From Helicobacter suis HS1 (lineage in GTDB: Bacteria; Campylobacterota; Campylobacteria; Campylobacterales; Helicobacteraceae): a stretch of 64,000 bases of DNA. The translations under genes were made by a program, and so were the position numbers. This document shows positions 7,521-14,786 of the stretch, in pieces. The stretch is from the NCBI RefSeq assembly GCF_026000295.1, contig NZ_AP026769.1, positions 1,302,001 to 1,366,000 of the forward strand, in the 5' to 3' direction. The notes under the pieces were generated by a model that saw only the letters and a program-made list of their open reading frames with translations, searched no databases and was not told the origin of the DNA. How positions within the stretch are numbered: the stretch's first letter is position 1; each line of letters begins with the position of its first letter.

Positions 7521-8786
7521 TCACCCACCCGCTAAAGACGGGTGGGCTTCTTGCTTCAACGATCCATAACTAGCAGTATCCAGTATGTAGCCATACTTGG
7601 TTACAGCCCCGTTAGCGGAATCTCCACAAGCGTAACTTCGGGTAATCCCTACCCTAGTTTTATCTACCTTGATAGCGTGTCGCTCATCTAGCATTCCCAA
7701 AGCATAGTTTCTGATATTGATGCTAGCGTTTAGGTCTCTGTGGTGGTATGTTTGACAACAAGGGCAGATAAAATTTCTAATAGGCAGTGGCTTTTTACCT
7801 GTGTTGCTCCCACAGGTCGAGCAGATTTGAGAGCTAGGGAAGTATTGGTCAATTTTGATAAGGGTTTTACCCTTCCAACCAGCCTTATATTCTAATAGAC
7901 TAATGAGCCTAGACCAGCTGGCATTGGTAATGCTCTTAGCTAGTTTGTGGTTTTTGACCAAATTCCTAACTTTCAAGGTTTCTACTGCTATCAAATCGTA
8001 TTGATTGGTTATCTCATTACTGATTTTATGTAGGTAGTCCTCTCTGCTATTCCTGATAGAAGCGTGGATTTGTGCCACTTTCTTAGCTTGTTTTTTTCTA
8101 TTATTAGAACCTTTTAGTTTCTTAGACAATCTCATTTGCGCTTTAGTGAGTTTGGTTTGTAGATTCTGGAAAAACTTTTTATATGGGTAGAACACGCCAT
8201 TGCTGGCGATGACTAAAGACTCTAAACCCATATCTAAACCCACAGCTTTTCTGATAGTTGTGGGTTTAGGTTCAGGCTCATTATCCTCATAGCTTATAGA
8301 GAGATAGTATTTATCTGCTACACAAGAGATAAACCCCTGTTTGACGATAGAGTTTGTAGGCAAATGCCTATGAAACTTGGCTTTAATAGCTTCTTTGAAT
8401 TTGGGTAGCTTGACTTGGTTGTTGCCTAAATCCATCTCTAAGTGTTGCGGGACACAGAAAGACTGCTTAGAATGCTTTTTAGATTTGAATCTAGGATAAT
8501 CTGCCAGCTTAGAGAAAAACCTATCAAAGGCTGTTGTCAGCTGTCTTAGTGCCATTTGCAAGCTTTGAGAGTTGCATTCACTTAGGTAAGCGTAAGCCTC
8601 TTGTTTTTTGAGAGTAGTGAGCGCCTTTTGCATGCTAAAGTAATTTTCTCTAATGCCTTGTGCGTATTGCTTTTGGCGGTATGCTAAAAAGTAGTTATAG
8701 ACCACCCTAGCACAGCCAAAGTGCTTGTGTATCAAGGTTTTTTGCTCTATGGTGGGATAAATTCTAAACTTTATTGCTTTAAGCAA
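7521..8786 (-). CDS. tnpB: TnpB RNA-guided nuclease of IS605-type element
   Basis: A full-length 421-residue TnpB. The N-terminal region starts MLKAIKFRIYPTIEQKTLI; the RuvC core shows the first Asp in VGLDMGLESLV, the Glu in VETLKVRNL and the last Asp in HHRDLNASINI; a four-cysteine zinc ribbon is CSTCG...CPCC. All catalytic residues are present, so the nuclease may be active. TnpB proteins, relatives of Cas12, use an RNA (omega RNA) made from the element's right end to cut target DNA and so favour retention of the element. The final codons (AHPSLAGG) are encoded by the right-end hairpin, so coding and transposon end overlap. Confidence 0.93.
   Translation of the reverse strand: MLKAIKFRIYPTIEQKTLIHKHFGCARVVYNYFLAYRQKQYAQGIRENYFSMQKALTTLKKQEAYAYLSECNSQSLQMALRQLTTAFDRFFSKLADYPRFKSKKHSKQSFCVPQHLEMDLGNNQVKLPKFKEAIKAKFHRHLPTNSIVKQGFISCVADKYYLSISYEDNEPEPKPTTIRKAVGLDMGLESLVIASNGVFYPYKKFFQNLQTKLTKAQMRLSKKLKGSNNRKKQAKKVAQIHASIRNSREDYLHKISNEITNQYDLIAVETLKVRNLVKNHKLAKSITNASWSRLISLLEYKAGWKGKTLIKIDQYFPSSQICSTCGSNTGKKPLPIRNFICPCCQTYHHRDLNASINIRNYALGMLDERHAIKVDKTRVGITRSYACGDSANGAVTKYGYILDTASYGSLKQEAHPSLAGG
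7524..7546 (-). other. Right-end hairpin of IS605-type element
   Basis: CCCACCCG and CGGGTGGG pair as a perfect 8-bp stem around a 7-base loop. It coincides with the last codons of tnpB and is the subterminal structure recognised by Y1 transposases. It is probably also the 3' part of the omega RNA scaffold. Confidence 0.8.
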
Positions 8787-8850
8787 TTTCTTACGCCTTA
8801 ACTTTACATCATTATAACATAATTTTATAAAATATTTTTGAGGTAGAGCT

Positions 8851-9279
8851 ATGAAAGAAAACCATTACAAACTCAAAGGCTATTTGTCCACAAACAGGAG
8901 CAAACATAATCTAAAAGCCCATTTGATTTTAGTGTGTAAATACAGAAAAAAGTTGCTCGTAGGAGATGTGGCTATTTTTATAAAGTCTGTGCTTGAAGAG
9001 ATAGAGGAAAGTTCAGATTTTATCATCATAGCAATGGAGACAGATAAAGATCATCTACACCTGATGATTCAGTATATCCCTAGGGTGTCTATCAGTTCCA
9101 TTATCTTGCGGATCAAGCAGATGACTACTTATAGAGTTTGGAGAGAACCAAGATTTATCCCGTTCTTACGCAAGCATTTTTGGAAAGAACAAAAATTTTG
9201 GACAGATGGATTTTTTGCCTGTTCCATAGGAGAAGCTAACCCAGAAACCATCAAAAGATACATAGAAAATCAAGGGTAG
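8851..9279 (+). CDS. tnpA: Y1 (HUH) transposase of IS605-type element
   Basis: A 142-residue IS200/IS605 family transposase of normal length. The HUH metal-binding motif is HLH in DKDHLHLMI and the catalytic tyrosine is in IKRYIEN near the C-terminus. The enzyme cuts and rejoins single-stranded transposon ends, recognising the hairpins at each side. The start follows a GAGGTAG site. It faces away from tnpB with a 64-base gap that holds both promoters. Positions 8982-9138 are also found as the displaced copy at 7221-7377. Nothing suggests inactivation. Confidence 0.93.
   Translation: MKENHYKLKGYLSTNRSKHNLKAHLILVCKYRKKLLVGDVAIFIKSVLEEIEESSDFIIIAMETDKDHLHLMIQYIPRVSISSIILRIKQMTTYRVWREPRFIPFLRKHFWKEQKFWTDGFFACSIGEANPETIKRYIENQG
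8982..9138 (+). repeat. Duplicate A, right copy (source, inside tnpA)
   Basis: These 157 bases lie in the intact tnpA frame and cover the HUH motif region. They are identical to 7221-7377. Because the gene is intact here and broken there, this is taken as the source. Confidence 0.95.
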
Positions 9280-9290
9280 GGGGCATTCAT

Positions 9291-9313
9291 CCCACCCGCT
9301 AAAGACGAGTGGG
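9291..9313 (+). other. Left-end hairpin of IS605-type element
   Basis: CCCACCCG...CGAGTGGG is an imperfect version (one mismatch) of the hairpin at 7524-7546. It lies 17 bases inside the element boundary next to TTAAA on the plus strand. Confidence 0.75.
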
Positions 9314-9373
9314 ATTTCTGCCGGAGAGTCTTAAAGAGTATGCGCTAATCAAAAAACGGCATAAAATAGCCCC

Positions 9374-9646
9374 GGTTAGCTGGGCTTATCTGCCTGAGGT
9401 GCTTATTAAAATGGGGGTAGGAGGGGTGAGTACGCAAGGGCTTAAAAGTTTATGGCTAGCCAACAAGGAAAATTTGCGCGCCTGTAGAGAGAATGGGATC
9501 AAGGCTAACTTACTCACTATGCTTTTAAGATACCCCTATAAGATTAAGGGTTTGTTGCGGGCAAAACTCAGCGTCTGGAATTAGAATCCTTAGCTGCGCT
9601 ATAAGAAAATCTGACATAAATAGCTAGGCTAATGAGCAAAGCTGCT
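9374..9646 (+). repeat. Duplicate B, left copy (GT2 3' end and sensor 3' end)
   Basis: These 273 bases are identical to 11135-11407, exactly 1761 bp to the right. The copy holds the last 70 codons of the family-2 glycosyltransferase and the final bases of the convergent sensor gene. It is fused in frame on the left to a short stretch reading LKEYALIKKRHKIAP (from 9331), giving an artificial open frame at 9309-9584. Its right edge abuts the start of the next glycosyltransferase and seems to have removed its natural start codon. Confidence 0.95.
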
Positions 9647-9657
9647 TAAAAATTTTT

Positions 9658-10593
9658 GTGGTGTTTTTGGCTAAGGATACTCAAGAGGTACGCGCGCGGG
9701 ATTTTTCAGGACTGGAGGGGCTTGAGTTTGGCTATAGTATGCTCTTTGAGGGTTGTTTGCAACAAAGACCTTTGTGGCGTAATGCTACCAAATTGATACA
9801 ACTCTTAAGAAAAAAATCTTATCGTTGTCTTTTGCTTGGGGGTTGGGATTGTTTGGAATTTTGGATAGCAGCGTTTTTTAGTCCACAAAAAGCTAATGCG
9901 GTGGTGGTGGAGTCAAGTATTTTAGAGAGTAAAACAAATGGTGTTAAAGCTTGCATCAAACGGCTTTTTTTAAGCCGTATCTCTAAAGGCTTTGTTTGCT
10001 CAAAATTACATGCTAATCTTTTAAAAGCCTTGCACTTTAAAGCAGAGATCAAAATCACACATGGGGTAGGAATAATCCATCCTGCAAAAAAGCGCCGGGA
10101 AAAACGCCCCTATGCCCAAAAATTTATCTGCATAGCGCGTTTGAGTGCTGTTAAAAATTTAGAATTTCTTCTCTTAGTTTTTGCACATTTGCCGGAGTTG
10201 TCTTTAAGCGTGGTGGGAACAGGGGAGTTAGAGGAAAAACTTAAAAACATGGCAAGCTCTAATGTTACATTTTTAGGGGCTATAGAGAATGCACATTTAA
10301 ATACAATTCTTTGTGCGCACGATGTGTTAATTTTGCCAAGCCTTAAAGAAACTTGGGGTTTGGTGGTGGAGGAGGCGCTATCTTCGGGTTTACCAGTTTT
10401 GGTGAGTACAGCTGTGGGGGCGCGCTCTTTAGTTCAAGAGGGGGTCAATGGATTTTTATTTTGTCCAAAAGATAGCGTGAGGTTACAAGAGCTTTTAAAG
10501 AATTTGGGCGTGTATTATTCTACTTTGCTAGAAGGGGCGCGGTTGTGGAGTTTAGAGGATAAAAATAAAGCACAAATAGAGGCGTATTTATGA
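9658..10593 (+). CDS. GT4-like glycosyltransferase, start lost or altered
   Basis: A GT-B fold glycosyltransferase of about 311 residues. The C-terminal half has KFICIARLSAVKNLEFLL, then LSVVGTGELEEKL and the nucleotide-sugar binding PSLKETWGLVVEEALSSGLPV, the E-x7-E signature region of family 4 enzymes. The acceptor and sugar are unknown; an envelope or lipopolysaccharide glycan is likely. The first strand LKIFVVFLAKD runs upstream of the GTG at 9658, back to 9646, exactly where duplicate B ends, and no ATG is available. The natural start has therefore probably been cut off, and GTG 9658 is a fallback. The stop overlaps the next gene by four bases. Confidence 0.75.
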   Translation: MVFLAKDTQEVRARDFSGLEGLEFGYSMLFEGCLQQRPLWRNATKLIQLLRKKSYRCLLLGGWDCLEFWIAAFFSPQKANAVVVESSILESKTNGVKACIKRLFLSRISKGFVCSKLHANLLKALHFKAEIKITHGVGIIHPAKKRREKRPYAQKFICIARLSAVKNLEFLLLVFAHLPELSLSVVGTGELEEKLKNMASSNVTFLGAIENAHLNTILCAHDVLILPSLKETWGLVVEEALSSGLPVLVSTAVGARSLVQEGVNGFLFCPKDSVRLQELLKNLGVYYSTLLEGARLWSLEDKNKAQIEAYL

Positions 10594-11345
10594 AAATCAG
10601 CTTAATTACACCAGTTTTAAATAGGGTGAAAACTTTGAAACACACGATTCAATCTGTTTTAGAGCAAAGCCAAACACCCTATGAGCATTTAATTATAGAC
10701 GGGGGGAGTGTAGATGGAACGCTAGAGCTTTTAAAGGCCTATCCACATCTTCTAGTACATAGCAAGCCCGATCTAGGGCTTTATGATGCGATGAATAAGG
10801 GCATTGCTTTAGCTAAAGGAGAAATCATTGGAATACTTAATAGCGATGATGTATACGCTCACTCTAAAGTTTTAGAAAAAATAGCGCAAGTCTTTAAAGA
10901 TAACCCACAAGCACAAATGGTTTATGGGGATTTGGTGTATGTAAGGGATGCTAAGATCGTGCGCTATTATCAAAGTGGAAATTTTGATCCTAAACTCTTT
11001 TTTTATGGGCGCGTGCCTGCACACCCTACACTTTTTGTACGAAAAGAGGTATATGCGCGTTTTGGAGGATATAAGATAGATTATAAAATAGCCGCTGATT
11101 ATGAGTTTTTAGTGCGTACCTTGCTTAAGGGAGGGGTTAGCTGGGCTTATCTGCCTGAGGTGCTTATTAAAATGGGGGTAGGAGGGGTGAGTACGCAAGG
11201 GCTTAAAAGTTTATGGCTAGCCAACAAGGAAAATTTGCGCGCCTGTAGAGAGAATGGGATCAAGGCTAACTTACTCACTATGCTTTTAAGATACCCCTAT
11301 AAGATTAAGGGTTTGTTGCGGGCAAAACTCAGCGTCTGGAATTAG
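10590..11345 (+). CDS. Family 2 glycosyltransferase
   Basis: A 251-residue GT-A fold enzyme of the WcaA-like family 2. It starts ISLITPVLNRVKTLKHTI, has the sugar-nucleotide binding IIDGGSVDGT, and the metal-binding D-x-D equivalent NSDDVY near residue 85, with an AADYEFLVR acceptor-side motif. It transfers an unknown sugar, most likely onto lipopolysaccharide or another surface glycan. It overlaps the preceding glycosyltransferase by four bases, so the two form a small operon, and overlaps the end of the convergent sensor gene by 17 bases. Its last 210 bases are repeated at 9374. The gene itself appears intact. Confidence 0.85.
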   Translation: MKISLITPVLNRVKTLKHTIQSVLEQSQTPYEHLIIDGGSVDGTLELLKAYPHLLVHSKPDLGLYDAMNKGIALAKGEIIGILNSDDVYAHSKVLEKIAQVFKDNPQAQMVYGDLVYVRDAKIVRYYQSGNFDPKLFFYGRVPAHPTLFVRKEVYARFGGYKIDYKIAADYEFLVRTLLKGGVSWAYLPEVLIKMGVGGVSTQGLKSLWLANKENLRACRENGIKANLLTMLLRYPYKIKGLLRAKLSVWN

Positions 11346-11407
11346 AATCCTTAGCTGCGCTATAAGAAAATCTGACATAAATAGCTAGGCTAATGAGCAA
11401 AGCTGCT
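11135..11407 (+). repeat. Duplicate B, right copy (source)
   Basis: Here the 273 bases lie in their natural setting: the 3' end of the family-2 glycosyltransferase and the overlapping 3' end of the convergent sensor gene. Identical to 9374-9646. Confidence 0.95.
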
Positions 11408-12237
11408 ACCCCTCCAGTAAGATACACAGCATAGACGATTTTATCCGGCGAGCTGATACTAAATTTAAAGACTAACATTAAAGCCTCAATGGCTAAGGCG
11501 ATGATAATTGATCCAAGAAAGCGAATCATGGTACGGTGGATTGCATGGTGGTTATCCCCGCTGTTTTTGCCTAATACTTCTTCCTCAAAAATGGCCTTGA
11601 CCAAGTCTACTGTAGCTAAGGCTAGAGTGAGAAGTACAATCGGGTGGAAAACTTCCTTGATGTCAAAGTGGCTAAAGTGGATAAAGGCCATGTATAAACT
11701 AGAAAGACTTTTGATAAAAAGCAACAGCGCAACAAGGGCTAGGGTGATAGAAATACCAAAATACATCACCACACTACCTTCAGCAAAGACGCCATAGTGT
11801 CTAGAAGAAGAGCTTAGCGCAATGGCTATTTTAATTGGAATATGCATACACACAACATAAAAGAGCTCTTCTTGATCGTTATAAATAGGATAGGCCGCTG
11901 TAACGACTAATCCGCGGTTACTACGGGTGGGATAGGGATTAGTCAGAATACAGCGACGCTCAGTAACTGCCTCGTAAAAATACCCTCTTTCTAAAGAATT
12001 TTGCGCAAAACTGCTTTTGATATTGCCCTCTCTATCAATCAAATTCCCATTTTTATCTAAAATAAAAATATCCTCCTTAATGCGCACTTCTTGCTTGATG
12101 CGTTCCATAGAAAGCTGGATATATGTTAAGGTGGGTTCTTTGAGGTAGTTTTTGATATTTTGGGTGAATAGATAAGAAACATAGGCATATAACTCGCTTC
12201 TGACTTTTGCATACTCGGTAACATCTTTAGACAACAT
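11329..12237 (-). CDS. PDC/Cache-type sensor membrane protein
   Basis: A 302-residue protein. The first 150 residues resemble a PDC/Cache ligand-binding domain, with IFILDKNGNLIDREGN and a TNPYPTRSNRGLVVTAAYPIYN strand pattern. About four hydrophobic segments follow (for example VVMYFGISITLALVALLLFI and FLGSIIIALAIEALMLVF), and there is no kinase, HAMP, GGDEF or chemoreceptor output domain. No N-terminal membrane anchor is seen before the sensor part. It may sense a periplasmic or internal ligand and pass it to a partner protein. Downstream of the HpaA-like lipoprotein gene, with 12 bases between, it is probably in the same transcript. Its function is unknown. Confidence 0.65.
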   Translation of the reverse strand: MLSKDVTEYAKVRSELYAYVSYLFTQNIKNYLKEPTLTYIQLSMERIKQEVRIKEDIFILDKNGNLIDREGNIKSSFAQNSLERGYFYEAVTERRCILTNPYPTRSNRGLVVTAAYPIYNDQEELFYVVCMHIPIKIAIALSSSSRHYGVFAEGSVVMYFGISITLALVALLLFIKSLSSLYMAFIHFSHFDIKEVFHPIVLLTLALATVDLVKAIFEEEVLGKNSGDNHHAIHRTMIRFLGSIIIALAIEALMLVFKFSISSPDKIVYAVYLTGGVAALLISLAIYVRFSYSAAKDSNSRR

Positions 12238-12249
12238 AGTTTCCTCGTA

Positions 12250-12903
12250 TCATTGGATCATAAAAGTCTTGGGACCTTTAAAGGTACTTTCCATTGTCTG
12301 CATGGTTTTGGCATATAATTTATTAAGAGCTTGCGTTAGGGCATTGTTGTAATTTTGATTAGAATCGCCCCTCTCATTAGGATCGCTATCTATCGCATTA
12401 AATTGTAAAACGGGTTCTTGGATTTTAGTATAAATTTGGATCACACATGAAGGAGTTGTGCTATTACAAATTTGTAGTTTTAGATCACTTGTAGCCATTA
12501 ACATGTGTAAAACTTGTGTGGGGTCTAAATAATCATTATGTGTTTCTTTAAGTACGGCCTGAATTGCTTTAAGATTTCTGGGCACATTATTAAAGCCTAA
12601 GGATATAGTACCACTCAGTTTAGCACCTGTGGCTGTATTGGCTAGGCTCACCTGATAACCCTTAGCCTCCAATAAAGCACCCACACCTTTTTGTAAGGCA
12701 AGGATATATTTCTTTTGATCGTATTTGGGTACAAAGTGATGCTTAAATACCACTGCTGGATAACCTAAGACAAGCGGACCTAAGTTAGCTTTTGTAGGGA
12801 TTTGTGAAACAGCGTAGTGGAGTTTTAAAGAGGGCAGGGTAAAGACAACATCTTTACAGCCCAGCAAAAAAAGCCCCACAATAATAACCCGCCACATCGC
12901 CAT
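12250..12903 (-). CDS. HpaA-family lipoprotein
   Basis: A 217-residue lipoprotein with a short signal peptide and lipobox LFLLGC, placing the lipidated cysteine near residue 16. The mature part follows the HpaA (neuraminyllactose-binding haemagglutinin) pattern: LKLHYAVSQIP, then a long KGVGALLEAKGYQV helix and a C-terminal NNALTQALNKLYAKTMQTME helix. HpaA-family proteins are Helicobacter surface or flagellar-sheath lipoproteins; HpaA itself is a colonisation factor. This one is shorter than HpaA and has an extra cysteine pair (CNSTTPSC), so I call it a paralogue. It is followed closely by the sensor gene. Confidence 0.72.
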   Translation of the reverse strand: MAMWRVIIVGLFLLGCKDVVFTLPSLKLHYAVSQIPTKANLGPLVLGYPAVVFKHHFVPKYDQKKYILALQKGVGALLEAKGYQVSLANTATGAKLSGTISLGFNNVPRNLKAIQAVLKETHNDYLDPTQVLHMLMATSDLKLQICNSTTPSCVIQIYTKIQEPVLQFNAIDSDPNERGDSNQNYNNALTQALNKLYAKTMQTMESTFKGPKTFMIQ

Positions 12904-12924
12904 GCACTCTCCTAGAGGAGCGTA

Positions 12925-14580
12925 TTATAACATGGTTTTAGCTTGGAGTTGTCCTTCCTCTAAAGTATAAATATGGGTGGCAATTTCTAAACTAGCAGGA
13001 TTATGCGAGATGATGATGATTAAACGATCTTTTCTTAAACTATAAATGGTTTCTTTAATCCCCTCTTGTGTGTGCACATCTAGCGCTGAGGTGGCCTCAT
13101 CAAAGATAAGCACGCTAGCGTTGCGATACAACGCGCGGGCGATGGCAATTCTTTGGCGCTGTCCCCCGCTTAAATTCGCCCCAAATTCCTCTAAATTAGC
13201 CCCTATTCCGCCCAAACTTTGTAGAAAATCCAAAGCCTGCGCCTGCTTAAGACATTCTAGCACCCTTTCCTCATTAATGCTTAGCCCATAAGCCACATTT
13301 TCAGCCACACTACCACTAATGATAAATACCCTTTGGTTGACAATACCGATCTGATCGCGCAAACTCTTTTGTTGCAAAGAACTAATGGACATGTCATTAA
13401 TTGTAATTTCCCCCCTAGTGGGTTCATAGAGGCGTAAAATCAAATTGACTAGCGAACTTTTTCCACTCCCGCTTTTACCAACAATAGCGATGATTTGATC
13501 TTGTTTAAAATCTAAATTAATATCTTGTAAAGCAAATTGATGGTTATTTTGATAGGCCAAATACACTTCTTTAAAGGCGATGTGTCTAATGGGTTCTTGT
13601 AAAACCAACGATCCATCTACAATCCCGGGCTCTCTTTCTAAAATTTCATAAATCCGTTCACCGGCAACTAAAGCTTCTTGAAAATTAGAAGCAATTCTAA
13701 CCAGCCGCTTTATAGGAGTATAGAGCATAAAAAGAGCGGTGATAAAAGAAAAGAAAGCCCCCACGCTAATATGCCCTTTGATCACCTCTAGCCCACCTAA
13801 ATAAATCACTAAAGCAATGGCAATAGAACCTAAAAATTCCATTAGAGGGCTAGAAATTTCTGCGTATTTAATGCCCTTTAAACTCAGATCAAAAAAGGTT
13901 TGGTTTTCTTTTTGAAAAGCCTGCAATTCTAAGGCCTCTCCATTAGAAGTTTTCACCACTTCCACACTATGAAAGATTTCTGATAATCTAGCCGTCATGC
14001 GCGCATTGGTTTCTTGATTGGCTTTACTGAGCTTTTTAACTTTTTTGATAATTCTACTGAGTGGGAAAGCCGCTAGGGGCATGATAATAAGACCAATGAG
14101 GGCAAGTTTAGGGCTTTGATAAATCACTACAGCTACCAAACCTACAACGGTGAGCATTTCGCGCATGCTTTCAGATAAATAATTAGAGAGACTGGCACGT
14201 ACTAAAGCGATGTCATTAGTGATACGGGTAATTAGCTCGCCCTTTTTAGTGCGCTCAAAAAAACATATTTCCATTCTTAAAAGGGTATAAAGCATGTGAT
14301 CGCGCAATTTTTTTACGATGTCTAACCCGATGTAATTAGTGAAATAAGTTTGGACATAAATCCCCCCGCTCTTGCCTAGATATGCCAAAATCACTAAAAA
14401 GGGCAAGATAGAAAGCATGTGGGTGTCTTTTTTAATAAAAATTTCATCTAAAGTTGGCTTGACTAGATAGGTCCCCCAAGCTGTACTAAGAGCGACAATA
14501 ATAGAGGCAATCACTACAAGTACAAAAGCCCGCATATGCCCCTTAAGATAAGGATAAAAACGCCTGAAAAAAACTTGCAA
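12925..14580 (-). CDS. msbA: MsbA-like lipid A exporter ABC transporter
   Basis: A 551-residue half-transporter with an N-terminal six-helix membrane domain and a C-terminal ATPase domain. The Walker A is GKSGSGKSS, the signature LSGGQRQRIAIARAL, the Walker B VLIFDEATSALD and the H-loop ISHN. The domain order and TRITNDIALVRASLS region fit MsbA, which flips lipid A-core across the inner membrane as a homodimer. The gene begins three bases after copP and probably belongs to the ftsH-pssA-copA-copP transcript. A peptide or drug exporter of the same fold is the alternative. Confidence 0.8.
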   Translation of the reverse strand: MQVFFRRFYPYLKGHMRAFVLVVIASIIVALSTAWGTYLVKPTLDEIFIKKDTHMLSILPFLVILAYLGKSGGIYVQTYFTNYIGLDIVKKLRDHMLYTLLRMEICFFERTKKGELITRITNDIALVRASLSNYLSESMREMLTVVGLVAVVIYQSPKLALIGLIIMPLAAFPLSRIIKKVKKLSKANQETNARMTARLSEIFHSVEVVKTSNGEALELQAFQKENQTFFDLSLKGIKYAEISSPLMEFLGSIAIALVIYLGGLEVIKGHISVGAFFSFITALFMLYTPIKRLVRIASNFQEALVAGERIYEILEREPGIVDGSLVLQEPIRHIAFKEVYLAYQNNHQFALQDINLDFKQDQIIAIVGKSGSGKSSLVNLILRLYEPTRGEITINDMSISSLQQKSLRDQIGIVNQRVFIISGSVAENVAYGLSINEERVLECLKQAQALDFLQSLGGIGANLEEFGANLSGGQRQRIAIARALYRNASVLIFDEATSALDVHTQEGIKETIYSLRKDRLIIIISHNPASLEIATHIYTLEEGQLQAKTML

Positions 14581-14582
14581 GT

Positions 14583-14786
14583 CTAGCCTAACTCATAACC
14601 CGCATCTAAAATAGCTTCTTTAATAGCCTCTAAATTTGCAGGATTCTCAAAAGCAACCACCACTTGTTGTTTTTCTAAACTCACATCAATTTTATTAACC
14701 CCCTCTAATTCTCCTACAAATTTTTCTATTTTATCTACGCAATGTTGGCATGTCATGCCTGTAACTTTCAGACTAATCTCTTGCAT
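14583..14786 (-). CDS. copP: Copper-binding chaperone CopP
   Basis: A 67-residue single heavy-metal-associated domain protein starting MQEISLKVTGMTCQHCVDKIE. GMTCQHC provides the two cysteines that bind Cu(I). It delivers copper to, or returns it from, the CopA ATPase. I chose the ATG at 14786, which overlaps the copA stop region by 14 bases; an open frame extends further upstream but gives a non-homologous 21-residue extension inside copA. Gene order copA-copP is as in H. pylori. Confidence 0.9.
   Translation of the reverse strand: MQEISLKVTGMTCQHCVDKIEKFVGELEGVNKIDVSLEKQQVVVAFENPANLEAIKEAILDAGYELG

Larger units (their letters stand above)
7505..9330. mobile_element. IS605-type insertion sequence
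   Basis: A complete-looking IS200/IS605 element of about 1.8 kb with divergent tnpB (minus strand) and tnpA (plus strand), the IS605 arrangement. Subterminal hairpins sit at both ends: 7524-7546 (perfect 8-bp stem) and 9291-9313 (same sequence with one mismatch). At the tnpA side the minus strand reads TTTAA at 9335-9331 directly before the element, matching the TTTAA target reported for IS605, which places that end at 9330. The tnpB-side end is less certain, within about 7500-7520. Such elements move as single strands without target duplication. Confidence 0.85.

Noticed and set aside
9309-9584. Open frame of 91 codons after the IS605-type element
   Set aside because: It is a chance fusion of 9331-9373 with duplicate B (tail of the family-2 glycosyltransferase); it has no ribosome site or own domain.
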